This document shows positions 51,638-60,313 of a DNA stretch of 64,000 bases, piece after piece. The stretch lies in contig JBJEVT010000031.1 of assembly GCA_051884615.1 (NCBI GenBank), forward strand, positions 70,863-134,862, read 5' to 3'. Source of the stretch: UBA1724 sp051884615. Lineage in GTDB: Bacteria > Verrucomicrobiota > Lentisphaeria > Oligosphaerales > Oligosphaeraceae. The first letter of the stretch is position 1, and every line of letters begins with the position of its first letter. The translations under genes and the position numbers were made by a program. The notes under the pieces are model-generated. The model saw only the letters and a list, made by a program, of their open reading frames with translations. It did no database searches and was not told the origin of the DNA.

Positions 51638-54451
51638 ATGACGGAAAAGCGAAAGAGTGGCAAGAGTGTTGTGCGTCATGGGGCATCTGCGCCGCAGGCG
51701 CCCTCTGGTGTGAAGTATGTGTATCGCTTTGGCCAGAACGAAGCGGAAGGCAATGCGGAGATGCGGAATCTCCTGGGCGGCAAGGGGGCGAACCTGGCGG
51801 AGATGAGCCGCCTGGGGCTGCCCGTGCCCGCCGGATTCACCATCACCACCGAGTGCTGCAACGAGTATTTCGCCCTGGACGGGAATTTCCCGCCGGAGCT
51901 GAAGGCGCAGGTGGAGGAGGCGCTCGCCGTGGTGGAACGGCAGATGGGACGCAAATATGGCGACCCCAAGAACCCCCTTCTGGTCTCCTGCCGCTCCGGC
52001 GCCCGGAAATCCATGCCCGGCATGATGGACACCGTCCTGAACATCGGACTCTCCACCGCCACCATCCCCGGACTCATCGCCCAGACCAAGAACGAACGCT
52101 TCGTCTGGGACTCCTACCGCCGACTGATCATGATGTATGCGGACGTGGTCATGGAAAAGGCCGAGGGCATCGACCCCATCGACGGCAAGGGCATCCGGAA
52201 ACTCCTGGATGACATGCTGGCGCAGTATAAATACATCAAGGACTACAAGTCCGACACCGACCTGACCACCGCCGACCTGCGGGACCTCTCCAGCGCCTTC
52301 AAGCGCCGCATCAAGGAGGTCCTGGGAACCGAGTTCCCCGACGACCCCGTCCAGCAGCTCTGGGGCGGCATCGGCGCCGTCTTCAAGAGCTGGAACGGGG
52401 CCAAGGCCATCTCCTACCGCCGCATCGAGGACATCCCGGACACCTGGGGCACCGCCGTGAACGTCCAGACCATGGTCTTCGGCAACATGGGCGACACCAG
52501 CGCCACGGGCGTGGCCTTCACCCGAAACCCCGCCACCGGCGAAAACAAGTTCTTCGGCGAATGGCTGGTGAACGCCCAGGGCGAGGACGTGGTGGCGGGC
52601 ATCCGCACCCCCAGCCCCCTGAACAACGAGACCAAGAACGACCGGAACCGGAAGATGAAGTCCATGGCCGAGGTGATGCCCCAGGCCTACAAGGAGCTGG
52701 TGGAGATCCGGAACATCCTGGAGAAGCACTACCACGACATGCAGGACCTGGAGTTCACCGTGGAGAACGGAAAGCTCTTCATGCTCCAGTGCCGCGTGGG
52801 CAAGCGGGGCGGCAAGGCCGCCGTGACCATGGCCCTGGACATGCTGGCGGAGAAGCTCATTGACGAGCCCACCGCCGTCATGCGGGTGCAGCCCAACCAG
52901 GTCATCGAGTTCCTGCTGCCCATCATCGAGCCCGCCGCCGAGCAGCGCTCCCGGGTGCTGGTCCAGGGGCTGCCCGCCGGCCCCGGCGCCGCCTTCGGCG
53001 GCATCTACTTTTCCAGCCAGGATGCGGTGGAGGCCGTGAAGCTGGGCAAGAAGGTGATTCTGGTGCGGGAGGAGACCAATCCCGAGGACGTGGAGGGCAT
53101 GCGCAGCGCCGACGGCATCCTCACCGCCCGGGGAGGCATGACCAGCCACGCCGCCCTGGTGGCCCGCGGCTGGGGCAAATCCTGCATCGTGGGCGCCAGC
53201 GACATGCTGGTGGACGAGGTGAACAAGACCGTCCGCATCGGGGAGCGCACCCTGCATGAGGGCGATGTCATCACCATCAACGGCTCCAAGGGCTTCGCCT
53301 ACGAAGGGGAGCTGCCCCTGGTGCCTCCCACCGCCGGCGCGGACTACTCCAAGTTCCTCCGCTTCATGAATCTGGTGGACAAGCACCGCACCATGGGCGT
53401 GCGCGCCAACGCGGACAATCCCGCCGACGCCCAGAAGGCCAAGGAGTTCGGCGCGGAGGGCATCGGCCTGTTCCGCACGGAGCACATGTTCTACGGCACC
53501 GGCAGCGCCCAGCCCCTCTTCCTCCTCCGGAAGATGATTCTCTGCGTGGATTCCAAGGACCGCATCGCCGTCCTCAAGGAGCTCTTCCCCGCCATGAAGA
53601 ACGACATCAAGCAGACCATGAAGGTCATGGGCGACTACCCGGTGACGGTCCGTCTGCTGGATCCCCCCCTCCACGAGTTCGTGCCCCATTCCAAGACGGG
53701 CCGCATGGAGCTCTCCCGTTCCCTGAACGTGGCCGAGGACGAGATTGTGAAGCGCATCGACGCCCTGGCGGAGTCCAACCCCATGATGGGCCATCGCGGC
53801 GTCCGTCTGTCGGTGACCTATCCCGAGATCACGGAATTCCAGGTGCGCGCCATCTTTCAGGCCGCCGCCGAGATCATGGGGGAGGAGAACCGGAAGGTGG
53901 TGCCCGAGATCATGGTCCCCATCACCTGCGACGTGCGGGAGCTGCGCTATGTGGCCAACATCGTCAAGAACGTCCATGCGGAGATCAAGCGCCGCTTCGA
54001 CTTCAAGGAATTCCCCTACCACCTGGGCACCATGATCGAAATCCCCCGCGCCGCCCTCAACGCCGACAAGCTTGCCACCGTGGCGGAGTTCTTCTCCTTC
54101 GGCACCAACGACCTCACCCAGATGACCTTCGGCTTCTCCCGGGATGACATCGGCTCCTTCATGGGGGAATATCTCAACCGCCACATCATCGACGCCGATC
54201 CCTTCCAGACCATCGACGTGGATGGCGTGGGACAGCTCATCGAGATGGCCGCCGAGAAGGGCAGGGGCGTCCGCAAGGATCTGCACCTGGGCATCTGCGG
54301 CGAGCAGGGCGGCGACCCCGCCTCCGTGGAGTTCTGCTATCGGGCGGGCCTCACCTATGTGAGCTGCTCTCCCTTCCGGGTGCCCATCGCCCGGGTGGCG
54401 GCCGCCCAGGCCGCCATCCGCGCCCAGGAAGAGAAGAAGGCCGCCCGGTAG
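51638..54451 (+). CDS. ppdK: Pyruvate, phosphate dikinase
   Basis: A 937-residue protein, typical of bacterial PPDK. N-terminal ATP-grasp domain (NLLGGKGANLAEMSRLGLPV, then VSCRSGARKSMPGMMDTVLN); the mobile phosphohistidine domain GILTARGGMTSHAALVARGW has the catalytic His; the C-terminal TIM barrel has EGIGLFRTEHMF, FGTNDLTQMTFGFSRDD and HLGICGEQGGD. It interconverts pyruvate, ATP and phosphate with PEP, AMP and pyrophosphate, for gluconeogenesis or pyrophosphate-dependent glycolysis. The start at 51638 has AAGGA 9 bases upstream; an in-frame start at 51590 is less likely. A terminator isolates it from the upstream gene. Confidence 0.96.
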   Translation: MTEKRKSGKSVVRHGASAPQAPSGVKYVYRFGQNEAEGNAEMRNLLGGKGANLAEMSRLGLPVPAGFTITTECCNEYFALDGNFPPELKAQVEEALAVVERQMGRKYGDPKNPLLVSCRSGARKSMPGMMDTVLNIGLSTATIPGLIAQTKNERFVWDSYRRLIMMYADVVMEKAEGIDPIDGKGIRKLLDDMLAQYKYIKDYKSDTDLTTADLRDLSSAFKRRIKEVLGTEFPDDPVQQLWGGIGAVFKSWNGAKAISYRRIEDIPDTWGTAVNVQTMVFGNMGDTSATGVAFTRNPATGENKFFGEWLVNAQGEDVVAGIRTPSPLNNETKNDRNRKMKSMAEVMPQAYKELVEIRNILEKHYHDMQDLEFTVENGKLFMLQCRVGKRGGKAAVTMALDMLAEKLIDEPTAVMRVQPNQVIEFLLPIIEPAAEQRSRVLVQGLPAGPGAAFGGIYFSSQDAVEAVKLGKKVILVREETNPEDVEGMRSADGILTARGGMTSHAALVARGWGKSCIVGASDMLVDEVNKTVRIGERTLHEGDVITINGSKGFAYEGELPLVPPTAGADYSKFLRFMNLVDKHRTMGVRANADNPADAQKAKEFGAEGIGLFRTEHMFYGTGSAQPLFLLRKMILCVDSKDRIAVLKELFPAMKNDIKQTMKVMGDYPVTVRLLDPPLHEFVPHSKTGRMELSRSLNVAEDEIVKRIDALAESNPMMGHRGVRLSVTYPEITEFQVRAIFQAAAEIMGEENRKVVPEIMVPITCDVRELRYVANIVKNVHAEIKRRFDFKEFPYHLGTMIEIPRAALNADKLATVAEFFSFGTNDLTQMTFGFSRDDIGSFMGEYLNRHIIDADPFQTIDVDGVGQLIEMAAEKGRGVRKDLHLGICGEQGGDPASVEFCYRAGLTYVSCSPFRVPIARVAAAQAAIRAQEEKKAAR

Positions 54452-54547
54452 AAGAACCGCCTCTGTCTCCCTCCCGCCGCGGGGGGATTCTCCGGAATCC
54501 CCCGCGGCGTTCCCCCCCCCCTCCTCCCCCGTCCCCGGCTTGTCTCC

Positions 54548-55318
54548 ATGTCCATGACAGAGAAAATGGATGCTCCCGCCCCCGGAATCCGGGAATTGGC
54601 ACGGCTTCTGAAGGCCGCCCGGCGCATTGCCGTGCTCACCGGGGCCGGCATGTCCACCGAAAGCGGGATTCCGGATTTCCGGTCTCCCGGCGGGTTGTAT
54701 GAGACGGTGGGGGAGGGCATCTTCCAGCTGGACGCCTTCCAGGCGCACCCGGAGCGTTTCTGGCGGGCCATCGGCCCCTTCTACCAGAGCGTCCTTCAGG
54801 CTAGCCCCAACCCCGGCCACGAATTTCTGGCCGCCCTGGAGAAGGCTCCCTGGGAGAAGGAAGTCTGCGTGGCGACCCAGAATATCGACGTCCTCCACCA
54901 GAAGGCGGGCTCCCGCACCGTCTGCACTCTCCATGGCACCATGGAGAGGCTCCAATGCCCCCGCTGCGACTTCCAGGATCACAGCCTCCCCTTCCTGCCG
55001 GTGATGGAGAAGGGGGAGTGCCCCCGGTGTCCCCGGTGCGGCGCCATCCTGAAGCCCGCCATCGTCTTCTTCGGCGAGGAACTGCCGCAACGGGATTTCT
55101 CCACGGCGGTCCGGGCGTTCCAGGACTGCGATCTTGCCCTGGTCCTGGGAACCTCTCTCCAGGTCACCCCCGCTTCCTGGCTCCCCTCCGAACGGGGACG
55201 CAACGCCACCCTGGTGATCCTCAACCGGGAGGAAACCTGGATGGACAAGGAGGCGGCGCTAGTCCTCCATGACTCCATCGCCGAAATCCTATCCCAATGC
55301 CCCGCCGAGATGCAATAA
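54548..55318 (+). CDS. NAD-dependent protein deacylase, sirtuin family
   Basis: A 256-residue Sir2 protein: NAD loop AVLTGAGMSTESGIPDFRSP (about residues 28-47), TQNIDVLH with the conserved Asn/Asp, catalytic His in VCTLHGTMERLQ, two zinc cysteine pairs (CPRC and CPRC, about residues 137-161), and VLGTSLQVTPASWLP. It removes acyl groups from lysine side chains. Its downstream stop is followed by AT-rich sequence and the convergent aldo/keto reductase gene. Confidence 0.93.
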   Translation: MSMTEKMDAPAPGIRELARLLKAARRIAVLTGAGMSTESGIPDFRSPGGLYETVGEGIFQLDAFQAHPERFWRAIGPFYQSVLQASPNPGHEFLAALEKAPWEKEVCVATQNIDVLHQKAGSRTVCTLHGTMERLQCPRCDFQDHSLPFLPVMEKGECPRCPRCGAILKPAIVFFGEELPQRDFSTAVRAFQDCDLALVLGTSLQVTPASWLPSERGRNATLVILNREETWMDKEAALVLHDSIAEILSQCPAEMQ

Positions 55319-55370
55319 TATTATAAGTATCTCTGCGTGAAGATGTTATAAAAGATACAACCCCTGAAGT

Positions 55371-56222
55371 TCAGGGATGAATCCTGTATTTGGCCAGGAG
55401 ATGCTCGGCGATGCCGGGGTCTTCGGGGTTCCGGTATCCCTTGCCCGTGTCCAGGGTTTGAATCCGCGCCATTTCCTCCGGGGAGAGGGTGAAGTCATCC
55501 AGGGCGAGATTTTCCCGCAGGTGGCGGGGATTGGTGGTTTTGGGCAGGGGAATCAGTCCTTCCTGGCAGTGCCATCGGAGAATCACCTGGGCGACGCTGC
55601 GTTCGTGGGCCTGGGCGATTTCCTTCAGCACCGGATTCTCCAGGAGCTCCCTGCCGCCGTGGGCAAGGGGGAACCAGCTTTCCATGACCATTCCCAGCTC
55701 GGCCATGCGCTTCCGCAGGGGCAGCTGCTGCCAGAAGGGATTGCATTCCACCTGGTTCACCACGGGAATCTGATCCAGGCCGGGCAGAAACTCCTCCAGA
55801 TAGCGGGGCGTGAAGTTGCTGATGCCCAGGGAGCGCAGGTCGCCCCGCCGGCAGGATTCCTCCATGGCGCGCCAGGCGCCCCGGATGTCCAGATAGGGCT
55901 GGTGGAGCAGATACAGGTCGATGTAGTCCAGTCCCAGGGTCTTGAGGGAGGTGTCGATGGCTTTTCGGGCGGGCTGGTATCCGTAGTCCTGCAGCCACAG
56001 CTTGGAGGTGATGTAGACCTGCTCCCTGGGGAGGCCGGAGGCGCGCACCGCCCTGCCCACGTCCCCCTCGTTCTGGTATGCCGCCGCCGTGTCGATGTGG
56101 CGGTATCCCGCCTCCAGGGCGGCCAGCACCGCCCGCTCCGTGTCCACCCCGGGGGGGATTTGGAAGACGCCAAAGCCCAGCGCCGGAATCCGATGACCGT
56201 CCCGAAGAAGAATGTCATCCAT
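55371..56222 (-). CDS. Aldo/keto reductase
   Basis: A 283-residue (beta/alpha)8 oxidoreductase with the AKR5-like pattern: PALGFGVFQIPPGVDTERAV, GYRHIDTAAAYQNE (catalytic Asp and Tyr), SKLWLQDYGY with catalytic Lys, GISNF and the C-terminal IPLPKTTNPRHLRENLALDD. NADPH-dependent reduction of 2,5-diketogluconate or a similar substrate is the family pattern. Start at 56222 has GGAG upstream. It lies 40 bases downstream of a terminator that ends the tRNA-Ser/tRNA-Glu unit. Confidence 0.94.
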   Translation of the reverse strand: MDDILLRDGHRIPALGFGVFQIPPGVDTERAVLAALEAGYRHIDTAAAYQNEGDVGRAVRASGLPREQVYITSKLWLQDYGYQPARKAIDTSLKTLGLDYIDLYLLHQPYLDIRGAWRAMEESCRRGDLRSLGISNFTPRYLEEFLPGLDQIPVVNQVECNPFWQQLPLRKRMAELGMVMESWFPLAHGGRELLENPVLKEIAQAHERSVAQVILRWHCQEGLIPLPKTTNPRHLRENLALDDFTLSPEEMARIQTLDTGKGYRNPEDPGIAEHLLAKYRIHP

Positions 56223-56261
56223 AGGTTGCTCCGTGGAAAAAGGGTGGGGTGGGGCAGGCAG

Positions 56262-56293
56262 AAAAAAAGCCGCAGGGGGAACCAGCGGCTTTT
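56262..56293 (-). terminator. Terminator of the tRNA-Glu/tRNA-Ser transcript
   Basis: On the minus strand AAAAGCCGC / GCGGCTTTT form a 9-bp stem around an 11-base loop, ending in T7. It follows tRNA-Ser by about 12 bases. Confidence 0.93.
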
Positions 56294-56303
56294 GCGGAAA
56301 GGG

Positions 56304-56395
<92 letters not shown>

Positions 56396-56418
56396 GCGGA
56401 AAAGGATTTATCTGAAAA

Positions 56419-56494
56419 TGGCATCTCCAAGGAGAATTGAACTCCTGTTACCAGGATGAAAACCTGGTGTCCTAGGCCACTAGACGATGGAGAC
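56419..56494 (-). tRNA. tRNA-Glu (anticodon TTC)
   Basis: Acceptor GTCTCCA/TGGAGAT (G-U first pair), anticodon CCAGG-TTTTCAT-CCTGG (TTC), T-arm AGGAGTTCAATTCTCCT and CCA encoded. First gene of a two-tRNA unit. Confidence 0.95.
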
Positions 56495-56518
56495 CCCGGA
56501 TTCGTAGACAGTGGGTTT

Positions 56519-56546
56519 AAGATATTCCCTCATGGGGAAATTGCAA
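56519..56546 (-). promoter_or_regulatory. Promoter of the tRNA-Glu/tRNA-Ser unit
   Basis: On the minus strand TTGCAA (56546-56541), 16-base spacer and TATCTT (56524-56519). Same layout as the tRNA-Tyr and tRNA-Gly promoters; the expected start point is near 56512, 18 bases upstream of tRNA-Glu. Confidence 0.82.
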
Positions 56547-56676
56547 ATAGGGAGCAGGCAGTTTCTTCCCGCCTCCCGGGGGGGCGGAGGCGCCTGGAAA
56601 ACCCGGGACTTTCCCGGGGCGCCGGCGGGCGCCGGACGGGGGCGTGGGGTGGAAAGGGGGGAGTATATTCCCGGCT

Positions 56677-57699
56677 ATGATTTCCTCCCGTCACATCACC
56701 CCCCTTCTTGCCTGGTTCGCGGAGAACGCCCGCCCGCTGCCCTGGCGGGAGACCCCGCCCGATCCCTACCATGTCTGGCTCTCGGAGATCATGCTCCAGC
56801 AGACCCGCATCGAGGCCGTGACGGAAGCCTACCGGCGCATCCTGGAGACCTGTCCCACGGTGGAGGCGCTGGCGGCCCTCTCCGAAGAGGCGCTGCTGAA
56901 GCTCTGGCAGGGGCTGGGATACTACTCCCGCGCCCGGCATCTCCATGAGGCGGCCCGGCAAATCGTGGCGGCGGGGGGCTTCCCCGGTTCCTGGGAGGGA
57001 TGGCGTTCTCTGCCCGGCGTGGGGGACTACACCGCCTCCGCGGTGGGCGCCATCGTGCTGGGGGAACGCCATCCCGCCGTGGATGGCAATGTGGTGCGGG
57101 TCCTCTCCCGCCTCCTGGCGCGGGAAGTCTCTCCCCTCCAGGCGCGGACTCTCCTGGGAAAGGGGCTGGAGGAGACCGCCTCCCCCTCCGCTTTCACCCA
57201 GGCATGGATGGAGCTGGGGGAGGTGGTGTGCATTCCCCACGGGCGTCCCCGCTGCGGCCAGTGTCCCCTGGCGGCGCTGTGCCGGGCGCATCAGAAGGGG
57301 GAGGAGGAGACCTATCCGCCGCCCCGTCGCCGTCCGGCGCGTCCCCGCCACTCCCTCACGGTATTCCGGATTCTCCGGGAGGATGGGGGTCTTGCCCTGC
57401 GGCGGCGTCCCGCCCGGGGGCTTCTGGCGGGGATGTGGGAGCCGCCCCATGTGCCGGGGAGCCTGGGGGTGCCCGCCGTCTGGAAGGCGCTGGCGGCCTG
57501 GGGGATTTCCCGGGAGGACGCGGAGCTGCGTCCCCTGCCCGTCGCCACCCATCTGTTCACCCACCAGGAGTGGAGCATGACCAACTACCAGGTGCGCCTG
57601 GCCCAGGTGCCCCCGGAGTTTCCCTTCGCCTGGGCCACGCCCCGGGAACTGGCCACCCGCTTCCCCGTCCCCTCCGCTTTTCGCCTCATCCTGCCATGA
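56677..57699 (+). CDS. mutY: A/G-specific adenine DNA glycosylase
   Basis: A 340-residue base-excision-repair enzyme that removes A mispaired with 8-oxoG. LSEIMLQQTRIEAVTEAY has the catalytic Glu, GWRSLPGVGDYTASAVGAIV is the helix-hairpin-helix and AVDGNVVRVLSR carries the catalytic Asp. The [4Fe-4S] cluster motif reads C-x7-C-x2-C-x5-C (CIPHGRPRCGQCPLAALC), one residue longer than the usual first spacing. A C-terminal NUDIX-like 8-oxoG-recognition domain follows. Its stop overlaps the start of the next gene (ATGA). Confidence 0.95.
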   Translation: MISSRHITPLLAWFAENARPLPWRETPPDPYHVWLSEIMLQQTRIEAVTEAYRRILETCPTVEALAALSEEALLKLWQGLGYYSRARHLHEAARQIVAAGGFPGSWEGWRSLPGVGDYTASAVGAIVLGERHPAVDGNVVRVLSRLLAREVSPLQARTLLGKGLEETASPSAFTQAWMELGEVVCIPHGRPRCGQCPLAALCRAHQKGEEETYPPPRRRPARPRHSLTVFRILREDGGLALRRRPARGLLAGMWEPPHVPGSLGVPAVWKALAAWGISREDAELRPLPVATHLFTHQEWSMTNYQVRLAQVPPEFPFAWATPRELATRFPVPSAFRLILP

Positions 57700-59003
57700 A
57701 CGACACCCGGCGACAAACCCTGCTCTCCTGGGGAGCCATGGCCTTCCTGGCCAGCCTCTTCCTGCCTTTCCCCCCCGGGGGGAAGGTGCTCCTCTCCGAA
57801 CTCTTCGCCCCCCTGATGCTCTGGCAGTGCTGGCGCCAGCGGAAACGCCTGGGGGAACTCTGCCGCCACGAGTTCCCCTGCCTGGTCTTCGCCGCCCTCT
57901 GGATGCTGCTGGCCACCGTCGACCACTATCTCCGGGGCTGCGGCAGCCTCTACGACCTGGCGGTCTTCGCCTACATGGGGCTGATTTTCCTCTTCCTGCG
58001 CCTCACTCCCCTCCCGTCCCCCAGGGCCTCCTTCCGCTGCGGCGCCGTCCTGCTGGCAATCCTCTGGGCCGGCTGGGCCCTCACCAAAATCCTCTCCGTC
58101 CAGGGGACGTGTCTGGAGGGGCTGCTCTACTTCGACCGGCACTTCGCCGCCCTGGAGCCCAACGCCCTGGTGACCCGATACCAGTTCCTCTTCCCCAATC
58201 CCAATCTCCTGGGGGGCGCCTACATCCTGCCCGTCCTCTTCTGCCTTCCCTGGCTTTCCTCCTGGTTCGCCGCCGCCTCCCCGGGCAAGCGGGCCGCCTG
58301 CGTGGCGGCGGGGCTCCTGGCTTTCCTCCCTCTGCTGGCCACCGCCTCCAAGATGTCCGTCATGACCCTGGGGCTCCTGACGGGCGGGCTGGCCATGAGC
58401 CTGCCCTCCCGTCGCCGCCTGGCCGCCTCCCTCGCCCTGGCCGTCACCCTCGCCTTCGGGACCCTCTGCCTCGTCACGGTCTTTTTCCGCACCTATCCCG
58501 CCATCCGGCAAAGTCCCTGGGTGGATTTCCACCAGCGGGGGAACTATTCGGTCCACCAGGAGATCTACGGGAGAATCTTCCTGGAATCCAGCTGGCGGGA
58601 AAAGCTGCTGGGCCATGACGCCGCCCGACTCCGCGCGCTCTATCCCCGCCACGCCCGGGAGGACCGCATCCGGGAAATCCTGAAACCCTATGGCTTCGAG
58701 GGAGAAACGGAACTCTACGCCACCTTCATGGACCCCCATTGCGAATACCTGAACCTCCTCTCCTTCTTCGGCATCCCCGCCCTCCTGGCCGTGACGGCCT
58801 ATCTGCTGCGCCTGGCCGCCCGGGGCGCAAGGGCCGCGGACTACTCCCTGGCACTCCTGGCCCTGGGCGTCCTCTTCGCCTTCTTCTGGGAGGATGTGGC
58901 CTCCAAACGCTTCCTCTGGGCAGCCCTGGGCATCGCCGCCGCCAGACTCCCCCGACCCGCGGAGCCCCCGGGGAACGGAGTGGCAGGGCATGGTTATATT
59001 TAG
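57696..59003 (+). CDS. O-antigen ligase-like polytopic membrane protein
   Basis: A 435-residue protein with about ten membrane helices and a large extracytoplasmic loop near residues 270-340 (WVDFHQRGNYSVHQEIYGRI, later MDPHCEYLNLLSFFGIPALL). The His-Cys-Glu-Tyr-Leu segment before a final helix pair resembles the Wzy/WaaL ligase pattern in which a conserved H/E-x-N-L motif lies in the last loop. Probably joins polymer to lipid or polymerises a glycan. Overlap with mutY by 4 bases. Assignment from topology, moderate confidence. Confidence 0.7.
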   Translation: MNDTRRQTLLSWGAMAFLASLFLPFPPGGKVLLSELFAPLMLWQCWRQRKRLGELCRHEFPCLVFAALWMLLATVDHYLRGCGSLYDLAVFAYMGLIFLFLRLTPLPSPRASFRCGAVLLAILWAGWALTKILSVQGTCLEGLLYFDRHFAALEPNALVTRYQFLFPNPNLLGGAYILPVLFCLPWLSSWFAAASPGKRAACVAAGLLAFLPLLATASKMSVMTLGLLTGGLAMSLPSRRRLAASLALAVTLAFGTLCLVTVFFRTYPAIRQSPWVDFHQRGNYSVHQEIYGRIFLESSWREKLLGHDAARLRALYPRHAREDRIREILKPYGFEGETELYATFMDPHCEYLNLLSFFGIPALLAVTAYLLRLAARGARAADYSLALLALGVLFAFFWEDVASKRFLWAALGIAAARLPRPAEPPGNGVAGHGYI

Positions 59004-59011
59004 CCTCGCTT

Positions 59012-60310
59012 ATGAGACAACGACGGGACATCTTTACAGGAATCGTGCTGGGGAGCGACGTGATTCGGGTGGCCATGGCCTCCTTCGAGGATCGGGAAGA
59101 CCCCTCCAGCACCCTCCAGGTGCGGGGATATGCCAAGGTCCCCTCCCTGAAGATCCGGCGGGACGAGCCGGAGAATCCGGGCATCGTCACGGAACAGCTG
59201 GTGAAGGCCATGCAGGAGGCCTGGAACATGGCGGCCTGCGAGGGACTCCCCGGCAATCTCTCCCTGTGCATCTCCGGCGCCTATGTGCACAAGAAGATCA
59301 CCACCGCCAAGCTGGAACTGGACGAAAAGCAGACCATCACCGAAGACGAGGTCAGCACGGCTCTCCACATGGTCTACCAGGGAAAGACCTCCTGGGACCT
59401 GGAGCCCGTGAAGGGAATGGTGTGCTGCGTGCCCCTGATCAACCGGGGATTCCGTCTGGCGGACGGACGCCTGCGCCTCACCGCCGTGGGACAGGTCTCC
59501 TCCTCCCTCACCGCCGAATCCTTCTATTTCCCGGAGGAGGCCGAGGTCCACGAGAAAATCGACGCCGTGGTCAGCGAAGCCCTGCCCCCCCATTCCCTGG
59601 TGAGCTCCGTGGTCTATGCGCCCATCGCCTTGAGCAGCGGCATCTTCGCCCCCAGCATGACGGAGGAATGTAGCAGACTGGCCATCGACCTGGGCGCCGG
59701 CATGACCTCCTATGTCATGCTGAGCCGCTATGGCGCCGTGGCGTGCGGACAGATTCCCGTGGGCCTGGATCATGTGGTCAACGATCTGGCCATCGCCCTG
59801 GGAGTGCAGCTGGACACCGCCCGGAAACTGGTGGAGGGGATGGAGAGGATTCGCTGCTCCCTGGACGTGAAGCAGGATGGGAATGCCCGCCAGCTGAACA
59901 TCCAGGAGAATCTGGAGGGGAGCCAGCGCCACATCCAGGTGTGCGCCGCCGCCGTGGAGATGGTGATGGAGGCGCGCATCCGGGAGATCTTCCAGCTGGT
60001 GCGGGAGACCCTGGAGAAGGAGGGCTCCTACATGTGGGTGGGCAACGAAATCGTCCTCACCGGGCCGGGGGCAAGGCTCCCCCAAATCGGACTGGTGGTG
60101 GGAAAGGTCTTCCCCGAACGCAAGGTCAGCATCGGGGTTCCCTACCGCGTCCGGGGCAGAGACGGCGAAACCTTCGGACCGGAGGACGCCATCATGATGG
60201 GACTCCTCCGCGCTTCCTGCCGGGATGGCTTCATCCTGGACAGGAACGGAGACGAGGACAGCATCCTGGGCAAGCTCAAGACGTTCTGGAAAAGCGTCAG
60301 GGACTGGTAG
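59012..60310 (+). CDS. FtsA-like actin-fold protein
   Basis: A 432-residue protein. An actin-like ATPase fold is visible: a first phosphate loop that is degenerate (FTGIVLGSDVIRVAMASFED in place of the usual GLDIGT), an SHS2-type 1C domain region near residues 70-190, the second phosphate loop RLAIDLGAGMTSYVMLSRYG (about residue 229), and the adenosine motif EIVLTGPGARLPQIG with KVSIGVPYR. The C-terminal GKLKTFWKSVRDW is an amphipathic helix like the membrane-targeting tail of FtsA. Placed 3 bases before an FtsZ-like gene. Role: membrane anchor for a division-type filament, inferred. Confidence 0.82.
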   Translation: MRQRRDIFTGIVLGSDVIRVAMASFEDREDPSSTLQVRGYAKVPSLKIRRDEPENPGIVTEQLVKAMQEAWNMAACEGLPGNLSLCISGAYVHKKITTAKLELDEKQTITEDEVSTALHMVYQGKTSWDLEPVKGMVCCVPLINRGFRLADGRLRLTAVGQVSSSLTAESFYFPEEAEVHEKIDAVVSEALPPHSLVSSVVYAPIALSSGIFAPSMTEECSRLAIDLGAGMTSYVMLSRYGAVACGQIPVGLDHVVNDLAIALGVQLDTARKLVEGMERIRCSLDVKQDGNARQLNIQENLEGSQRHIQVCAAAVEMVMEARIREIFQLVRETLEKEGSYMWVGNEIVLTGPGARLPQIGLVVGKVFPERKVSIGVPYRVRGRDGETFGPEDAIMMGLLRASCRDGFILDRNGDEDSILGKLKTFWKSVRDW

Positions 60311-60313
60311 ACG

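Noticed and set aside
51623..55090. A long minus-strand open frame opposite PPDK and the sirtuin
   Set aside because: Same GC-driven artefact. The plus-strand protein has all PPDK motifs, and the minus translation shows only repetitive His/Gly/Glu composition.
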